Part shown: piece after piece, positions 1-9,537 of the stretch
Numbering within the stretch: position 1 is the stretch's first letter
How the letters are laid out: each line of letters opens with the position of its first letter
DNA from: Hypericum androsaemum
Lineage: Eukaryota; Streptophyta; Magnoliopsida; Malpighiales; Hypericaceae
Length of the DNA: 64,000 bases
Direction: 5' to 3'
NCBI GenBank assembly: GCA_963995505.1
Contig: OZ023184.1
Location: forward strand, 8,262,308 to 8,326,307
Position numbers and translations under genes: made by a program
The notes under the pieces: model-generated
The model's input: the letters and a program-made list of their open reading frames with translations, nothing else
Told to the model about the DNA's origin: nothing
Databases searched by the model: none

Positions 1-1
1 C

Positions 2-1083
2 GGTCTTCTTGTCTGGCAGAACAAAGATGTAACCGAAGCTATCAATAAGGTTGCTGCTGCTTATGATTGCAAGATCGTTGAAGGTGTTCTCAGCCACCAA
101 CTGAAGCAATTTGTGATAGATGGAAACAAGGTAATTTTGAGTGTTGTCAATCCAGAAACAAGAGTTGATGATGCAGAATTTGAAGAGAATGAAGTTTATG
201 GGGTTGATATTGTTGCAAGCACAGGCGAAGGCAAGGTAAGAATTCAAATTCTTTTTCATGATGCCAGTTTCTCTCCCTCCCCATTTAGCTTCTTTAACTG
301 TTACTTTAATTTGCAGCCGAAACTTCTGGATGAGAAGCATACCACCATCTACAAGAGAGCGGTGGACAAGAGCTATCACCTGAAAATGAAAGCCTCCAGG
401 TTCATTTTCAGTGAAATCAGTCAGAATTTCCCCATCATGCCCTTCACTGCCAGGTTATTTTCAGTTAACGTTGCACTCATCTTTCTTTCTATGTTTCGTT
501 TACACGGCAGTTTATTTAGTCAAGTATTTTCTTTAATCTTAACTGCAACAGGGCTTTGGAAGAGAAAAGGGCTCGTCTTGGACTGATTGAATGTGTGAAC
601 CATGATCTATTGCAGCCATATCCCGTCCTTCATGAGAAGCCAGGTAAATGCTCTAGTTGGGTTATCAATTGGATTATTAGCCAATGTTGTCTTTATTTTG
701 TTATTGACTTGGTGTGGTGCTGTTGCAGGTGATTTTGTTGCTCATATAAAGTTTACGGTGTTGCTACTACCGTCCGGCTCGGATAGAATCACATCGCACC
801 CTCTCCAGGAACTGCAACCCACAAAGACGATTGAAGACCCTGAAATTAAGGCGTGGCTAGGTCTGAGCTTTAAGACAAAGAAGAAAGGTGGTGGAAAGAA
901 GAAGAAAGGTGAGCTAGGAACTTTGAAACCCTCTCTTCTTACGAACAACTTGAATCTTGTTTTACTCGTAGATCAAAAGTTGTAAGCAATTTAATGGCTC
1001 GTTCTGTGCACTCAGGTAAGAAAGGTGATGCAGCCGAGTCTGCAGAAGCTGAGCCTATGGACGCAACCGATGGGGCCGATTGA
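2..1083 (+). CDS. EBP1: EBP1 / PA2G4-like growth regulator, 3' part
   Basis: This is the C-terminal 236 residues of the ErbB3-binding protein 1 homologue, a methionine-aminopeptidase-fold protein without peptidase activity. In plants it regulates ribosome biogenesis, translation and organ growth. The visible exons are 2-235, 317-453, 552-643, 729-908 and 1016-1083; all introns are GT-AG and the frame closes at TGA 1081-1083. Family-typical stretches are the region around [13 protein letters not shown], the [20 protein letters not shown] segment and the lysine-rich tail [10 protein letters not shown], which corresponds to the nucleolar/RNA-binding tail of EBP1. The 5' exons lie before the window. 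The identification is confident because length, exon phase and tail all match plant EBP1. The gene is unrelated to the RLP cluster that follows. Confidence 0.93.
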
Positions 1084-2228
1084 ATGTTGTTTACGTGTTT
1101 TCTCGAATGTCCTTCAGTTTTGGCACTTGGTTCACCCTCTTGTACCCGTTTGATTAAATGAGATGGTGATTTACAATTTGAAAATAGTAACTTAAAGATC
1201 GAACCACATCGCCTTTTTCATCCCCCAGGAGTTGAGATGGCTTGAAATTAGAATGGCTAAATGTGCTGCCAGTGATCCCGATGTCGATAAAACCTAATCC
1301 GATTTGTTACATGGTTAGCATATTTGCATGGCATGTTCTTAATTGTGGTTAGTCTGGTACGGAATAGGAATATAACCGGAACATGTCATTATCGGTTCAT
1401 TAGTCCAAACAGTCTAAAATGCTCTTTTCATTTTGGGCTCAATCTACTGCCGTTTTATACTGGAAGGCGAAACATGAAGAAAAGGTTTCAAGCGTACATG
1501 AAGAAAAGTTTCTGTTTGATCTTAGCTATATGTGGATCTTTGGCCTTGAATCTCTTTTTTACAACATTTATTTTGTTGCTAAGTTCAATTTTTTTATAAG
1601 TGAATTTTATTTATTTAGCAATATTTTCAGGTACATACATATATATGCGCACTACAAATCTAATTAAACCAACTCCGAGAGAAAGCCACACGGTCTGGTA
1701 CCACTTGGTGGTAGCAAAAAGGCCCGAAAAAAAAGCCCAAGACCAAAAATCAAATAAGCAAGAGGTATAAAATACGATTAATGTGGGCTTGAGGGTGGAC
1801 AAAATCACCTTTGGGAAGCCGAAATCGCCGGTGAGCTCCGCCCTTTCTGCTTGATTAAGTTTACATCGACGCATTTTTCCTTGCATGTTGTAGATTACGT
1901 TGTGTTAAATAAATTCTAAACTTTTGACTGTATATCAACTATTAATGCTCTTATTAGTTTGAATTCGCAACTCTTATCGGTGGTGGTAACGGCCTCTTGC
2001 TTCTGCAGCTCACTTGCATAACCTTGAATTGCCGTATTGAAATCAGAAGCTCCAGTAGTCCATGTGGTTGTGTAGGATTAGTATGTTCGCTTCACTCGGA
2101 CCGCAGACGGATAATACTAACAGTTCCGGCAACATTATACATATCATATCGACAATACAAATCCAATTCCACCTCCATAATGACGTGGGATGGGAGTTGT
2201 CACATAGACTTGCAGTCAATATGTCTTC
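1084..2228. other. EBP1 3' flank and AT-rich spacer
   Basis: The first part is probably the EBP1 3' UTR. The rest is AT-rich with short chance ORFs in both strands and a small ATAC/TATA-rich patch near 1630-1650. I see no gene and no transposon ends here. Confidence 0.6.
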
Positions 2229-4284
2229 TTACTTATACAATGCAAAATAAGAAACGAGCACCAAGTAGATTCTATTCGCGTGGTAATCACACCAACCGAT
2301 CTGCCCGTGGAATTGATTGTTTCGCAAGATAAGGGAAGTGGTCCAAGCTATCTCTGAGATAACAAGGGAAAGTGTCGTCGATTTGATTATTTCCAATGTC
2401 TAAAACCTCCAACTTTGTGCAGTTGATCAAAGCTCTTGGAACATTTCCATGCAGCAGATTGCCGTTGAGATTTAGAGTTTGAAGACCACATCCGGCCTGG
2501 AAGGTGTTCGGAATCGTGCCGCTGAGGCAGTTCCCCCGCAAATCCAGAACACCGAGATTTGTATTTGCTCCGATTAAACATGTAGGAATCTTGCCATTCA
2601 GATGGTTGTTGGACAAGTCGAGAAGTTGTAAGTCGGTAGCTTTGCATAATGATTCAGGAATTACCCCGGAAAGGGAATTGTTAGCAACCGAGAAGAAAAA
2701 TAACAGGGGGAGGGAAGTCCCGGTCTTTACCAATCTTGAGCGGTATTGAAGAAGTGAAGTTGTTGCTCGAGTAATCGACATACAAGGCTCGAAGTGGAGG
2801 AATTGGAAGTTTGCCACCAAGTTGGTTACTATGAACATCTAAATAGTCTATGCTGAGAAAATTTGTGAGATCGGGAAGACTCTTGAGGAGATTGTGTGAA
2901 AGATTTCAAATACCTGATGTATCCATCAGCATCTCTCTCAAACTCAGGGAGTACCTCAAGAATGTTGTTGAATTGAAGTGCTGATTGATACCCCAAGTCA
3001 GGAAACTTTGTTAGGTTGCAAGAAGACAACCCCAAGTCGATGAACTGTGGGAATGCAGATAAGTTCGACTCGGTGCTGGTCACTTCGACGGTCAGGCTGT
3101 TGTGTGAAAGATCTAGAGAAGAGAGGTTTGCAAGTTTCCTAACCCAATCAAGCTGTATCGAGCCATTCAATTCGTTGGATGACAGTGAAAGAATATTGAG
3201 CCGGCTGAGATTGAAGACAGATCTAGGAATGGGACCAACAAGATTGTTTCTACTCAGATCAAGGATATTGAGTAATGAGGTAGATGCAGATGGGAACTCA
3301 GGAATCTGACCTCCGAATTGGTTGAAAGACAGATCAATCTCTTGCATCGATGGAATCTCAAACAGAGATGCTGGAATACTGCCAGAAAATTGATTATTAC
3401 CTAAATCAAGGAAGTTGAGATTCGGAACACCTTGCAGATAGATGGATGGAATCTCCCCCGACAATCCATTCTCTGACAGGCGCAAATATATTAGATTCCC
3501 GAACATTTAGAATGATGGAATAGCCAAATATGACAAGTCCAAATATGTTAGATTCTTGGACCTGTGGAATGATGGAACTTCACCTCTCAACTGGTTAGAC
3601 GAAAAGTCCAGAGAAACAAGCTTCCTCAGATTCGCCATCGAGTCAGGGATTGGACCCGTCAAGTTGCAACCTCCCAGATCCAACCTTGAAAGATTCTTCA
3701 GATAACCGATAGACTGTGGTAGTCCCCCCGAGATTGTCGTGCGGCGGAGGAGCAGGTTTTGGAGAGATTGATTATGGTAGAACTCTGGAAAATAAATATT
3801 CAGGTCTGAGTAAGATAAATCAAGACTGATCAAAATTTTTATTTCGAAAAGCTGAGTGGGGACTTGGCCGATGAAGCTGGCGTAGGATAAATTCAAATAG
3901 GCCAGATCTGTCAAGTTAGCCAGCCCGTCAGGTATGGTAGTGCCGAAGTTGTTAGATGCCAAATTCAGACTCCGGAGATGATGGAGGCTAAGGATGTGAG
4001 ATGGCGACCAACGAGAGATAAATTCGTCAATATAAATCGAGGCCAAGGCCATCAAGGTCACAGCTGACACCCTTCCAATTGCAGCAATCCCGGCTCGAAT
4101 CCCAAGTCACCAGTTTCGAGGACTCAGATTCGTCGGAACCGAGACTCTCCTTCAGATTCAGCAGAAGCGACAGTTGGTCACCCTGGCATTGGCCTGAGAC
4201 TACAGCCACATTGATGCCAAGAGCAACCAGAGAAAGCAACAACCACCTTAAGAACCATTGATGACCCATTTGATATCTCATCAT
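2229..4284 (-). pseudogene. LRR receptor-like protein pseudogene
   Basis: This is a broken paralogue of the intact RLP at 5042-8164. It starts at 4284 with a signal peptide (hydrophobic core LRWLLLSLVALGI), then the LRR N-terminal cap with CCNWKGVSC, then LRRs. Lesions read against the intact copy are: a frameshift near 4040; loss of several LRRs between the LISLDLSYSDL and IYFPEFY repeats; an in-frame stop near 3507; frameshifts around 2870, 2740 (with extra bases) and 2325 (5 bases lost); and a deletion of about 735 bases. That deletion joins an LRR (QFHGQIG) directly to the cytoplasmic tail (WCDYHANRIY) and removes the last LRRs and the membrane helix. The reading ends at TAA 2229-2231. 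It cannot make a normal receptor. RLPs of this Cf/Ve type sense apoplastic pathogen or damage signals together with a co-receptor kinase. Confidence 0.93.
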
Positions 4285-4797
4285 CCTATAGATGGTGTGT
4301 ATAAAAAGTCATCAGGAAATGATCGTCAAAGATCATGTCAACAGGCGACACCATTTATTTTTTAGTTTTTGAAGGGACGGCTGTATACTTTAATTCTTTT
4401 TTGGCAGGACGGTTGTATATATCATTCAGGAAGTCTAGAACTTTTAGTTTCTTTAGGATTAAATCTCTGGATGTTTATATTAATTCGGAAAGTCCGTCAG
4501 AGTACAATAACGTATCTAATTCTGGATGATGGTATAAAGTCAACTTTTAGGAAGAATATGCAAGTTACTAGGTTTTGTAATCTATGAATATGACTAATCA
4601 TAAAATGAGATAACTATCAACTTCTTCAGCTCTTGTCTTCTTCAATTCCATAACTAGTAATTCAACTTATTACGGATTACTCATAAAAAATACAGACAAG
4701 TCGACATTCTATTTCAATGTTTATGGACACTAATGTTTGGAATCTCCAAATTACAAGGTATAATGCTTTGCTCACAGGATATTCAACTGAAATTTAT
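4285..4797. other. RLP pseudogene 5' flank, duplicated with its paralogue
   Basis: The stretch 4335-4440 resembles 8310-8400 upstream of the intact RLP: both contain a CAAGGGACGG/GAAGGGACGG motif followed by GGTTGTATAT. The segmental duplication that made the two RLP copies therefore included upstream DNA. The rest is AT-rich with no gene. Confidence 0.55.
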
Positions 4798-4958
4798 GGA
4801 GAACGAGGACGCCATTCTGGACTTGTTAGTTTTACTTCCCCCTCCATTCCTAATTCCGATATTCTTTTTTCTGGAAATAATTTGAAAAAAACGAATAATA
4901 GAAAGGCGAAGCTGTACCGTTTTGACAATGACAGGAACCAATGGAAGGAGAGAGGCAT
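4798..4958 (+). pseudogene. Partial RANBP1 duplicate (exon 1 end, intron 1, exon 2 start)
   Basis: This stretch matches 14576-14753 of the RANBP1 gene in the same orientation. It has the end of exon 1 (GAGGACGCCATTCTGGACTT), the GT of intron 1, a shortened intron 1, and the start of exon 2 through the codons for KLYRFD and WKERG. Because the intron is kept, the copy was made from DNA and not from mRNA. It is 161 bases, has no start codon and is not a gene. It lies in the 3' flank of the intact RLP, about 9.6 kb from its source. Confidence 0.88.
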
Positions 4959-5041
4959 AATTAATAAACTCACAGTTACAGTGACTTCTTCTCTTGTACA
5001 ATGCATATGGGTATTAGTTTCGTGGAGTTGTACCACACCAC

Positions 5042-8000
5042 TTATCCCCGGTAAAAATAAGAAATGAGCATCAAGTAGATTCTGTCTGCATGGTAATCGC
5101 ACCATCTGTTGAATGGTCTGTCGTAGATCAATGGCGCGACTACTGCTGCTGCTCCCACCATGAATCCTATCCCACCTGCCGACATGAACTGCCAATCCTT
5201 TGTGCTTTTCTCGTGTGCTGAACTTGGAGGGCCCATTGATTCTCCAGTAACAAGGCATGATTGTGTCAATGGCGGTCCACACAATCCCGCATTGTCCTCG
5301 AAGGAGGACGCTGAAAATGACTGGATTTGAGTCCCTTTTGGAATCTCTCCGGTCAGCTTGTTATCTGAGACGTTTAGGAACGAAAGGAATGATAATGCTG
5401 CAAGCTGCTGTGGAATTGCTCCGCTGAAGTTGTTTGCCGAGAGGTCCAAAGACTCGAGCTGGGACAGGTTTCCTATACTTTGCAGAATAGGTCCACTGAA
5501 GAAGTTGTGTGACAAGTTGAGGAGGTAAAGTGCCCTGAAATCTCCCATGGCTACTGGCAGTGGTCCTTCGAATCGGTTGCAAGAGAAGTCGATGGTGGTG
5601 AAATACGTCAGGATCTTTACCAGCTGCAGCTGGACGCCTTTGTAGGTCACCATTACAGAGTCTTGATAATATCCGAATTCCGGCTTAAAGTTGATGCGAT
5701 CATTGGTTCCATCTTCAGCTTCCGTCATCGCTTTCCACGTAAGTAAAACTCCTTCTGGAAGAGTACCATTGAACTGGTTTTGAGCTAGGTCCACGATCTG
5801 TAACATGTCCCAACTAGCTTGAATCGCAGAACAACCGATATGCCCATGGAATTGATTGTTTCGCAAGATAAGGACCCGCAAGTGATCCAGTCTATCTCTG
5901 AGATAACAAGGGAAAGTGTCATCGATTTGATTGTTTCCAAGGTCTAAGACCTCTAACTTTGTGCAGTTGATCAAAGTCCTTGGAACATTTCCATGCAACA
6001 GATTGCCGTTGAGATTTAGTGTTTGAAGACCACATCCGGCCTGGAAGTTGTTCGGAATGGTGCCGCTGAGGCGGTTCCCCCGCAAATCCAGAACACCGAG
6101 GTTTGTACTTGCTCTGACTAAACATGTAGGAATCTTGCCATTCAAATGGTTGTTGGACAAGTCGAGAAGTTGTAAGCTGGAAGCTTTGCATAATGATTCA
6201 GGAATTACCCCGGAAAGGGAATTGTTTGCAAGCGAGAAGAAAACGAGGTCGGTGTTATTACCAATTTGGAACGGTATTGAAGAACTGAAGTTGTTGCTCG
6301 AGTAATCGACATATAAGGCTCCAAGTGGAGGGATTGGAACTTCGCCACTCAGTTGGTTACCATGAATATCCAGATAGCCTATGTATTGGATATTTGTGAG
6401 TTGGGGAAGGTTCTTTAGGAGATTGTGTGAAAGGTTCAAAGAGCTAACATACTCACTAGCAAAGTTCTCAAGCCAAGGGATTACCTCAGCAATATTGTTG
6501 TTTGAAAGATCCAGAGAGCTAAGGTATGGTTGATTCCCCAAGTCGGGGAACTTCGTCAGATTGCAAGAAGCCAATCTCAATATGGTGAAGTGTGGGAAGG
6601 AGGATAGGTTCGACTCGGTGCTGGTTACTTCCACGGTCAGAGTGCTGTGTGAAAGATCGAGAGAAGTGAGGTTTGCAAGTCCGCAAACCCAGTCGAGCTG
6701 TATCGAGCCATTCAACTTGTTGGATGACAGTGAAAGAATATGGAGCCGGCTGAGATTGAAGACAGACCTTGGAATGGGCCCAACAAGACTGTTGCTACTC
6801 AGATCAAGGAGACTGAGTAATGAGGTGAATGTAGATGGGAACTCAGGAATCCGGCCTCCGAATCCGTTGAAAGAAAGATCAATCTTTTGCAGGGATGGAA
6901 TCTCAAACAGAGATGCTGGGATACTGCCAGAAAACTGATTATAACTTAAATCAAGGAAGCTGAGATTCAGAACACCTTGAAAATAGCTGGATGGAATCTC
7001 CCCCGACAACCGATTTTCTGACAGATCCAGATGTATTAGATTCCTGGACATTTGGAATGATGGAATAGCGCCCGTCAAAAAATTATCTGACAAGTCCAAA
7101 TATGTTAGATTCTTGAACCTGTGGAATGATGGAACTTCACCTCTCAATTGGTTGGACCACAAATCCAGATAAACAAGCTTCGTCAGATTCGCCATCGAGT
7201 TTGGGATTGTCCCCGTCAAGTTGCAAACTACCAGATCCAGCCTTGAAAGATTCTTCAGATAACCGATAGACTGTGGTAGTCCCCCCGAGATTGTTGTGCC
7301 GGCGAGGATCAGGTTTTGCATAGACTGATTAGAGTAGAACTCCGGGAAATAAATTCTCAGGTTTAAGTTGCCTGACAGGTCAAGAGTCTCAAGTGAGGGA
7401 ACTTGAAGTATAGCTTCTGGAAACCGTGCAGAAAAGTAGTTGTCTCTCAAATTGAGAGTGGAGAGGAATTTCAGATTCATAAGAGAAGCATCAATGGGGC
7501 CGGAAAGGTCGCAGTTGGACAAACTCAGGACTCGCAAATTAGGCAGTGAGGACGATATGGCCTCGCACCAATCATCATCATTCCCACCTATGGATAGGCT
7601 CGTTCCATCAAGATAGAGCTGCGTTAATTTCGAAAGGTTTCTGACAAGCGATGCAAGATTCGGGTACTCCAATGTGAGACTAGAGTAAGATAAATCAAGA
7701 CTGACCAATTTTTCCATTTCGGAAAGCTGAGCTGGGACTTGGCCGATGAAGCCGGCGTAGGATAAATTCAAATAGGCCAGATCTGTCAAGTTAGCCAGCC
7801 CGTCAGGTATGGTAGTGTTGAAGCTGTTAGAGGCCAAATTCAGGCTCCGGAGATGATGGAGGAGGCTAAGGATGCTTGATGGAGCCCAACCAGCGATCGA
7901 TTCGCTACTCAAGTCGAGGCCAATGACATGTCCAAGGCCTCCAGGGTCACAGCTGACACCCTGCCAATCGCAGCAATCCCGGTTTGAATCCCAAGTCTCC

Positions 8001-8164
8001 AGCTTCGAGGACCTAGATTGGTCGAACCTGAGACTCCCTTTCAGATTTAGCAGAAGAGACTGTTGGTCACCCTGGCATTGGCCGGAGACTACAACTACAT
8101 AGCTGCCAAGAACAATCAAGGAGAGCGGAAACAAACAAAACCTTGCCAAGATTGAGGCTTCCAT
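5042..8164 (-). CDS. Intact LRR receptor-like protein (Cf/Ve type), 1040 aa
   Basis: This is a single-exon membrane receptor without a kinase domain. I chose Met at 8164, because the 41 codons further upstream lack a signal sequence and overlap the TATA element. Residues 1-28 form a signal peptide ending in VVVVSGQ. Next comes the LRR cap (CQGDQQSLLLNLK and RDCCDWQGVSCD). About 30 extracellular LRRs of the LxxLxxLxLSxNxLxGxIP type follow, with many N-glycosylation sites (NLS, NLT). The usual Cf-type island falls before the final LRRs, around SVMVTYKGVQLQL. A helix near 992-1013 with a GxxxG motif (GFMVG) and a tail of about 27 residues complete it. By family knowledge such RLPs act at the plasma membrane in pathogen sensing and signal through SOBIR1/BAK1-type kinases; the ligand cannot be inferred. 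The ORF is free of lesions, unlike its neighbours on both sides. Confidence 0.95.
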   Translation of the reverse strand: MEASILARFCLFPLSLIVLGSYVVVVSGQCQGDQQSLLLNLKGSLRFDQSRSSKLETWDSNRDCCDWQGVSCDPGGLGHVIGLDLSSESIAGWAPSSILSLLHHLRSLNLASNSFNTTIPDGLANLTDLAYLNLSYAGFIGQVPAQLSEMEKLVSLDLSYSSLTLEYPNLASLVRNLSKLTQLYLDGTSLSIGGNDDDWCEAISSSLPNLRVLSLSNCDLSGPIDASLMNLKFLSTLNLRDNYFSARFPEAILQVPSLETLDLSGNLNLRIYFPEFYSNQSMQNLILAGTTISGGLPQSIGYLKNLSRLDLVVCNLTGTIPNSMANLTKLVYLDLWSNQLRGEVPSFHRFKNLTYLDLSDNFLTGAIPSFQMSRNLIHLDLSENRLSGEIPSSYFQGVLNLSFLDLSYNQFSGSIPASLFEIPSLQKIDLSFNGFGGRIPEFPSTFTSLLSLLDLSSNSLVGPIPRSVFNLSRLHILSLSSNKLNGSIQLDWVCGLANLTSLDLSHSTLTVEVTSTESNLSSFPHFTILRLASCNLTKFPDLGNQPYLSSLDLSNNNIAEVIPWLENFASEYVSSLNLSHNLLKNLPQLTNIQYIGYLDIHGNQLSGEVPIPPLGALYVDYSSNNFSSSIPFQIGNNTDLVFFSLANNSLSGVIPESLCKASSLQLLDLSNNHLNGKIPTCLVRASTNLGVLDLRGNRLSGTIPNNFQAGCGLQTLNLNGNLLHGNVPRTLINCTKLEVLDLGNNQIDDTFPCYLRDRLDHLRVLILRNNQFHGHIGCSAIQASWDMLQIVDLAQNQFNGTLPEGVLLTWKAMTEAEDGTNDRINFKPEFGYYQDSVMVTYKGVQLQLVKILTYFTTIDFSCNRFEGPLPVAMGDFRALYLLNLSHNFFSGPILQSIGNLSQLESLDLSANNFSGAIPQQLAALSFLSFLNVSDNKLTGEIPKGTQIQSFSASSFEDNAGLCGPPLTQSCLVTGESMGPPSSAHEKSTKDWQFMSAGGIGFMVGAAAVVAPLIYDRPFNRWCDYHADRIYLMLISYFYRG

Positions 8165-8225
8165 AATGAGGCGTTCACGGAACGGGTTCGATTTTTGTTT
8201 TGATGACCCCGTTCGGTATCTGATG

Positions 8226-8234
8226 ATTATATAG
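8226..8234 (-). promoter_or_regulatory. TATA box of the intact minus-strand RLP
   Basis: On the minus strand this reads CTATATAAT, about 62 bases upstream of the chosen ATG at 8164. That suits a short 5' UTR and supports starting translation at 8164 and not at the upstream Met at 8287. Confidence 0.5.
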
Positions 8235-8408
8235 ATGGTTTGTCTATAAAAGACAAGCAGATGAAGGCAACAGGAAACGGTTGACAAAGTTGACGTCAGG
8301 TAAAAACAGGTAATGATTTATTTTTTTGTTCTGTTCAAGGGACGGTTGCATCTATTATGCTTCATTGGCCTGCAGGTTGTATATATTATTCGGGACAATG
8401 AGCAGAGA

Positions 8409-8797
8409 GTAAAGTGTCATCGAATTTGACTATTTCCTAAGTCTAGAACCTCTACTTTTGAGCAGCTTGCAAGTGCTCGTGGAACCCTTCCCTGCTGCAC
8501 ATTGCTGCTGTGATTAAACCCTGTAGACGACATTCGGCTTGAAAGTTGTCCGGGATAGTGCCATTGAGGCGATTTCGCGCGGGAATCCTGCCATTCAAAA
8601 AGCTGTTTGACGAGTCAAGAACTTGTAAGCTGGTATAGTTGCACAGTGATTTAGGAAGTTCTCCAGAAATGGCATTGTTAGAAAATGAAGCATTTCATGC
8701 TTTTACCAATTTCCAGCAGTACTGAAGAGATGAAGTTGTTGCTGGAATAATCAACACAGGCTGCAAAAGGCGGAAGAAGTGGAATTTTGCCACGAAG
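8409..8797 (-). pseudogene. RLP fragment (late LRRs)
   Basis: On the minus strand this matches part of the LRR block of RLPs, from the FSSNNFISS-like repeat to a repeat resembling LEVLDLGN. Stops and small indels break the frame. Details such as the AGCAGCAATGTG block resemble the plus-strand RLP at 52989-56132 more than the neighbouring gene at 5042-8164. It is a shard of the other RLP lineage, with no start, no membrane helix and no tail. Confidence 0.8.
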
Positions 8798-9528
8798 CAC
8801 ATCCCGATCGCAAATGCCCAAGTCACCATAATTGTGGTCGCGAGTTTGATTACGCCAAAACTCAGGAAATTAAGTTTATTTTACCCTATTATCGTTATCC
8901 AGGTGTTATCTGTACTCTTTTTTTTGAAGAGATGGTGTTATCTGTACTAACTTGCCAATAAGTTTTTACTATATAGCATATACAACTGTTGAGACTACTA
9001 CATAAATTTGTTTATAGTTATTTTTTGGAGATCCACATCTTATTATTATTCTCAAACTAACTCACTCACGTATCATGACATATGGACAAAATCAAGAATT
9101 ATTGGTTGTGTGTTAATTTTTTTCTTGGAATTGGAGCTCGCTATGCAAACGAATAATTCTTTTGCAGTGCAAAGGAAAAATATAAGATTTTTCCTAATCA
9201 CCAAAAACAGAAAAATATACGCTTTGCACCTCTAAACACATTCTGATAATCGAATTTAAATCTGTGGATAAGGTTGCAAAAACTATCCCAAAATTTTGTT
9301 GAAGATTTCGGTTACTATTTATAATTTTTTTTGGAACCAGATTCCGGTTTCGGAATCGTAATTGCAGGTTTAGAACTGTATTCACCATTTTCTATTCAAA
9401 AATTATACCAGTTATTCTCAATTATATTTTAATCTCTATTGATTAATTGCTTCGTATAATAATTATTTTTTTTCATAAAAGTAAAATATACATGGAACTT
9501 TGATTTCTTTAGAGCTAAAGATACATAA
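8798..9528. other. AT-rich spacer
   Basis: Only short chance ORFs and T/A runs occur here. I see no gene, repeat pair or element end. Confidence 0.6.
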
Positions 9529-9537
9529 TTTATTTTT

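Noticed and set aside
1611..1886. 91-codon minus-strand reading downstream of EBP1
   Set aside because: No conserved motif or gene context; likely chance.
5042..8287. Longer RLP starting at Met 8287
   Set aside because: The extra 41 residues cover the TATA element and lack a signal peptide; Met 8164 gives a normal one.
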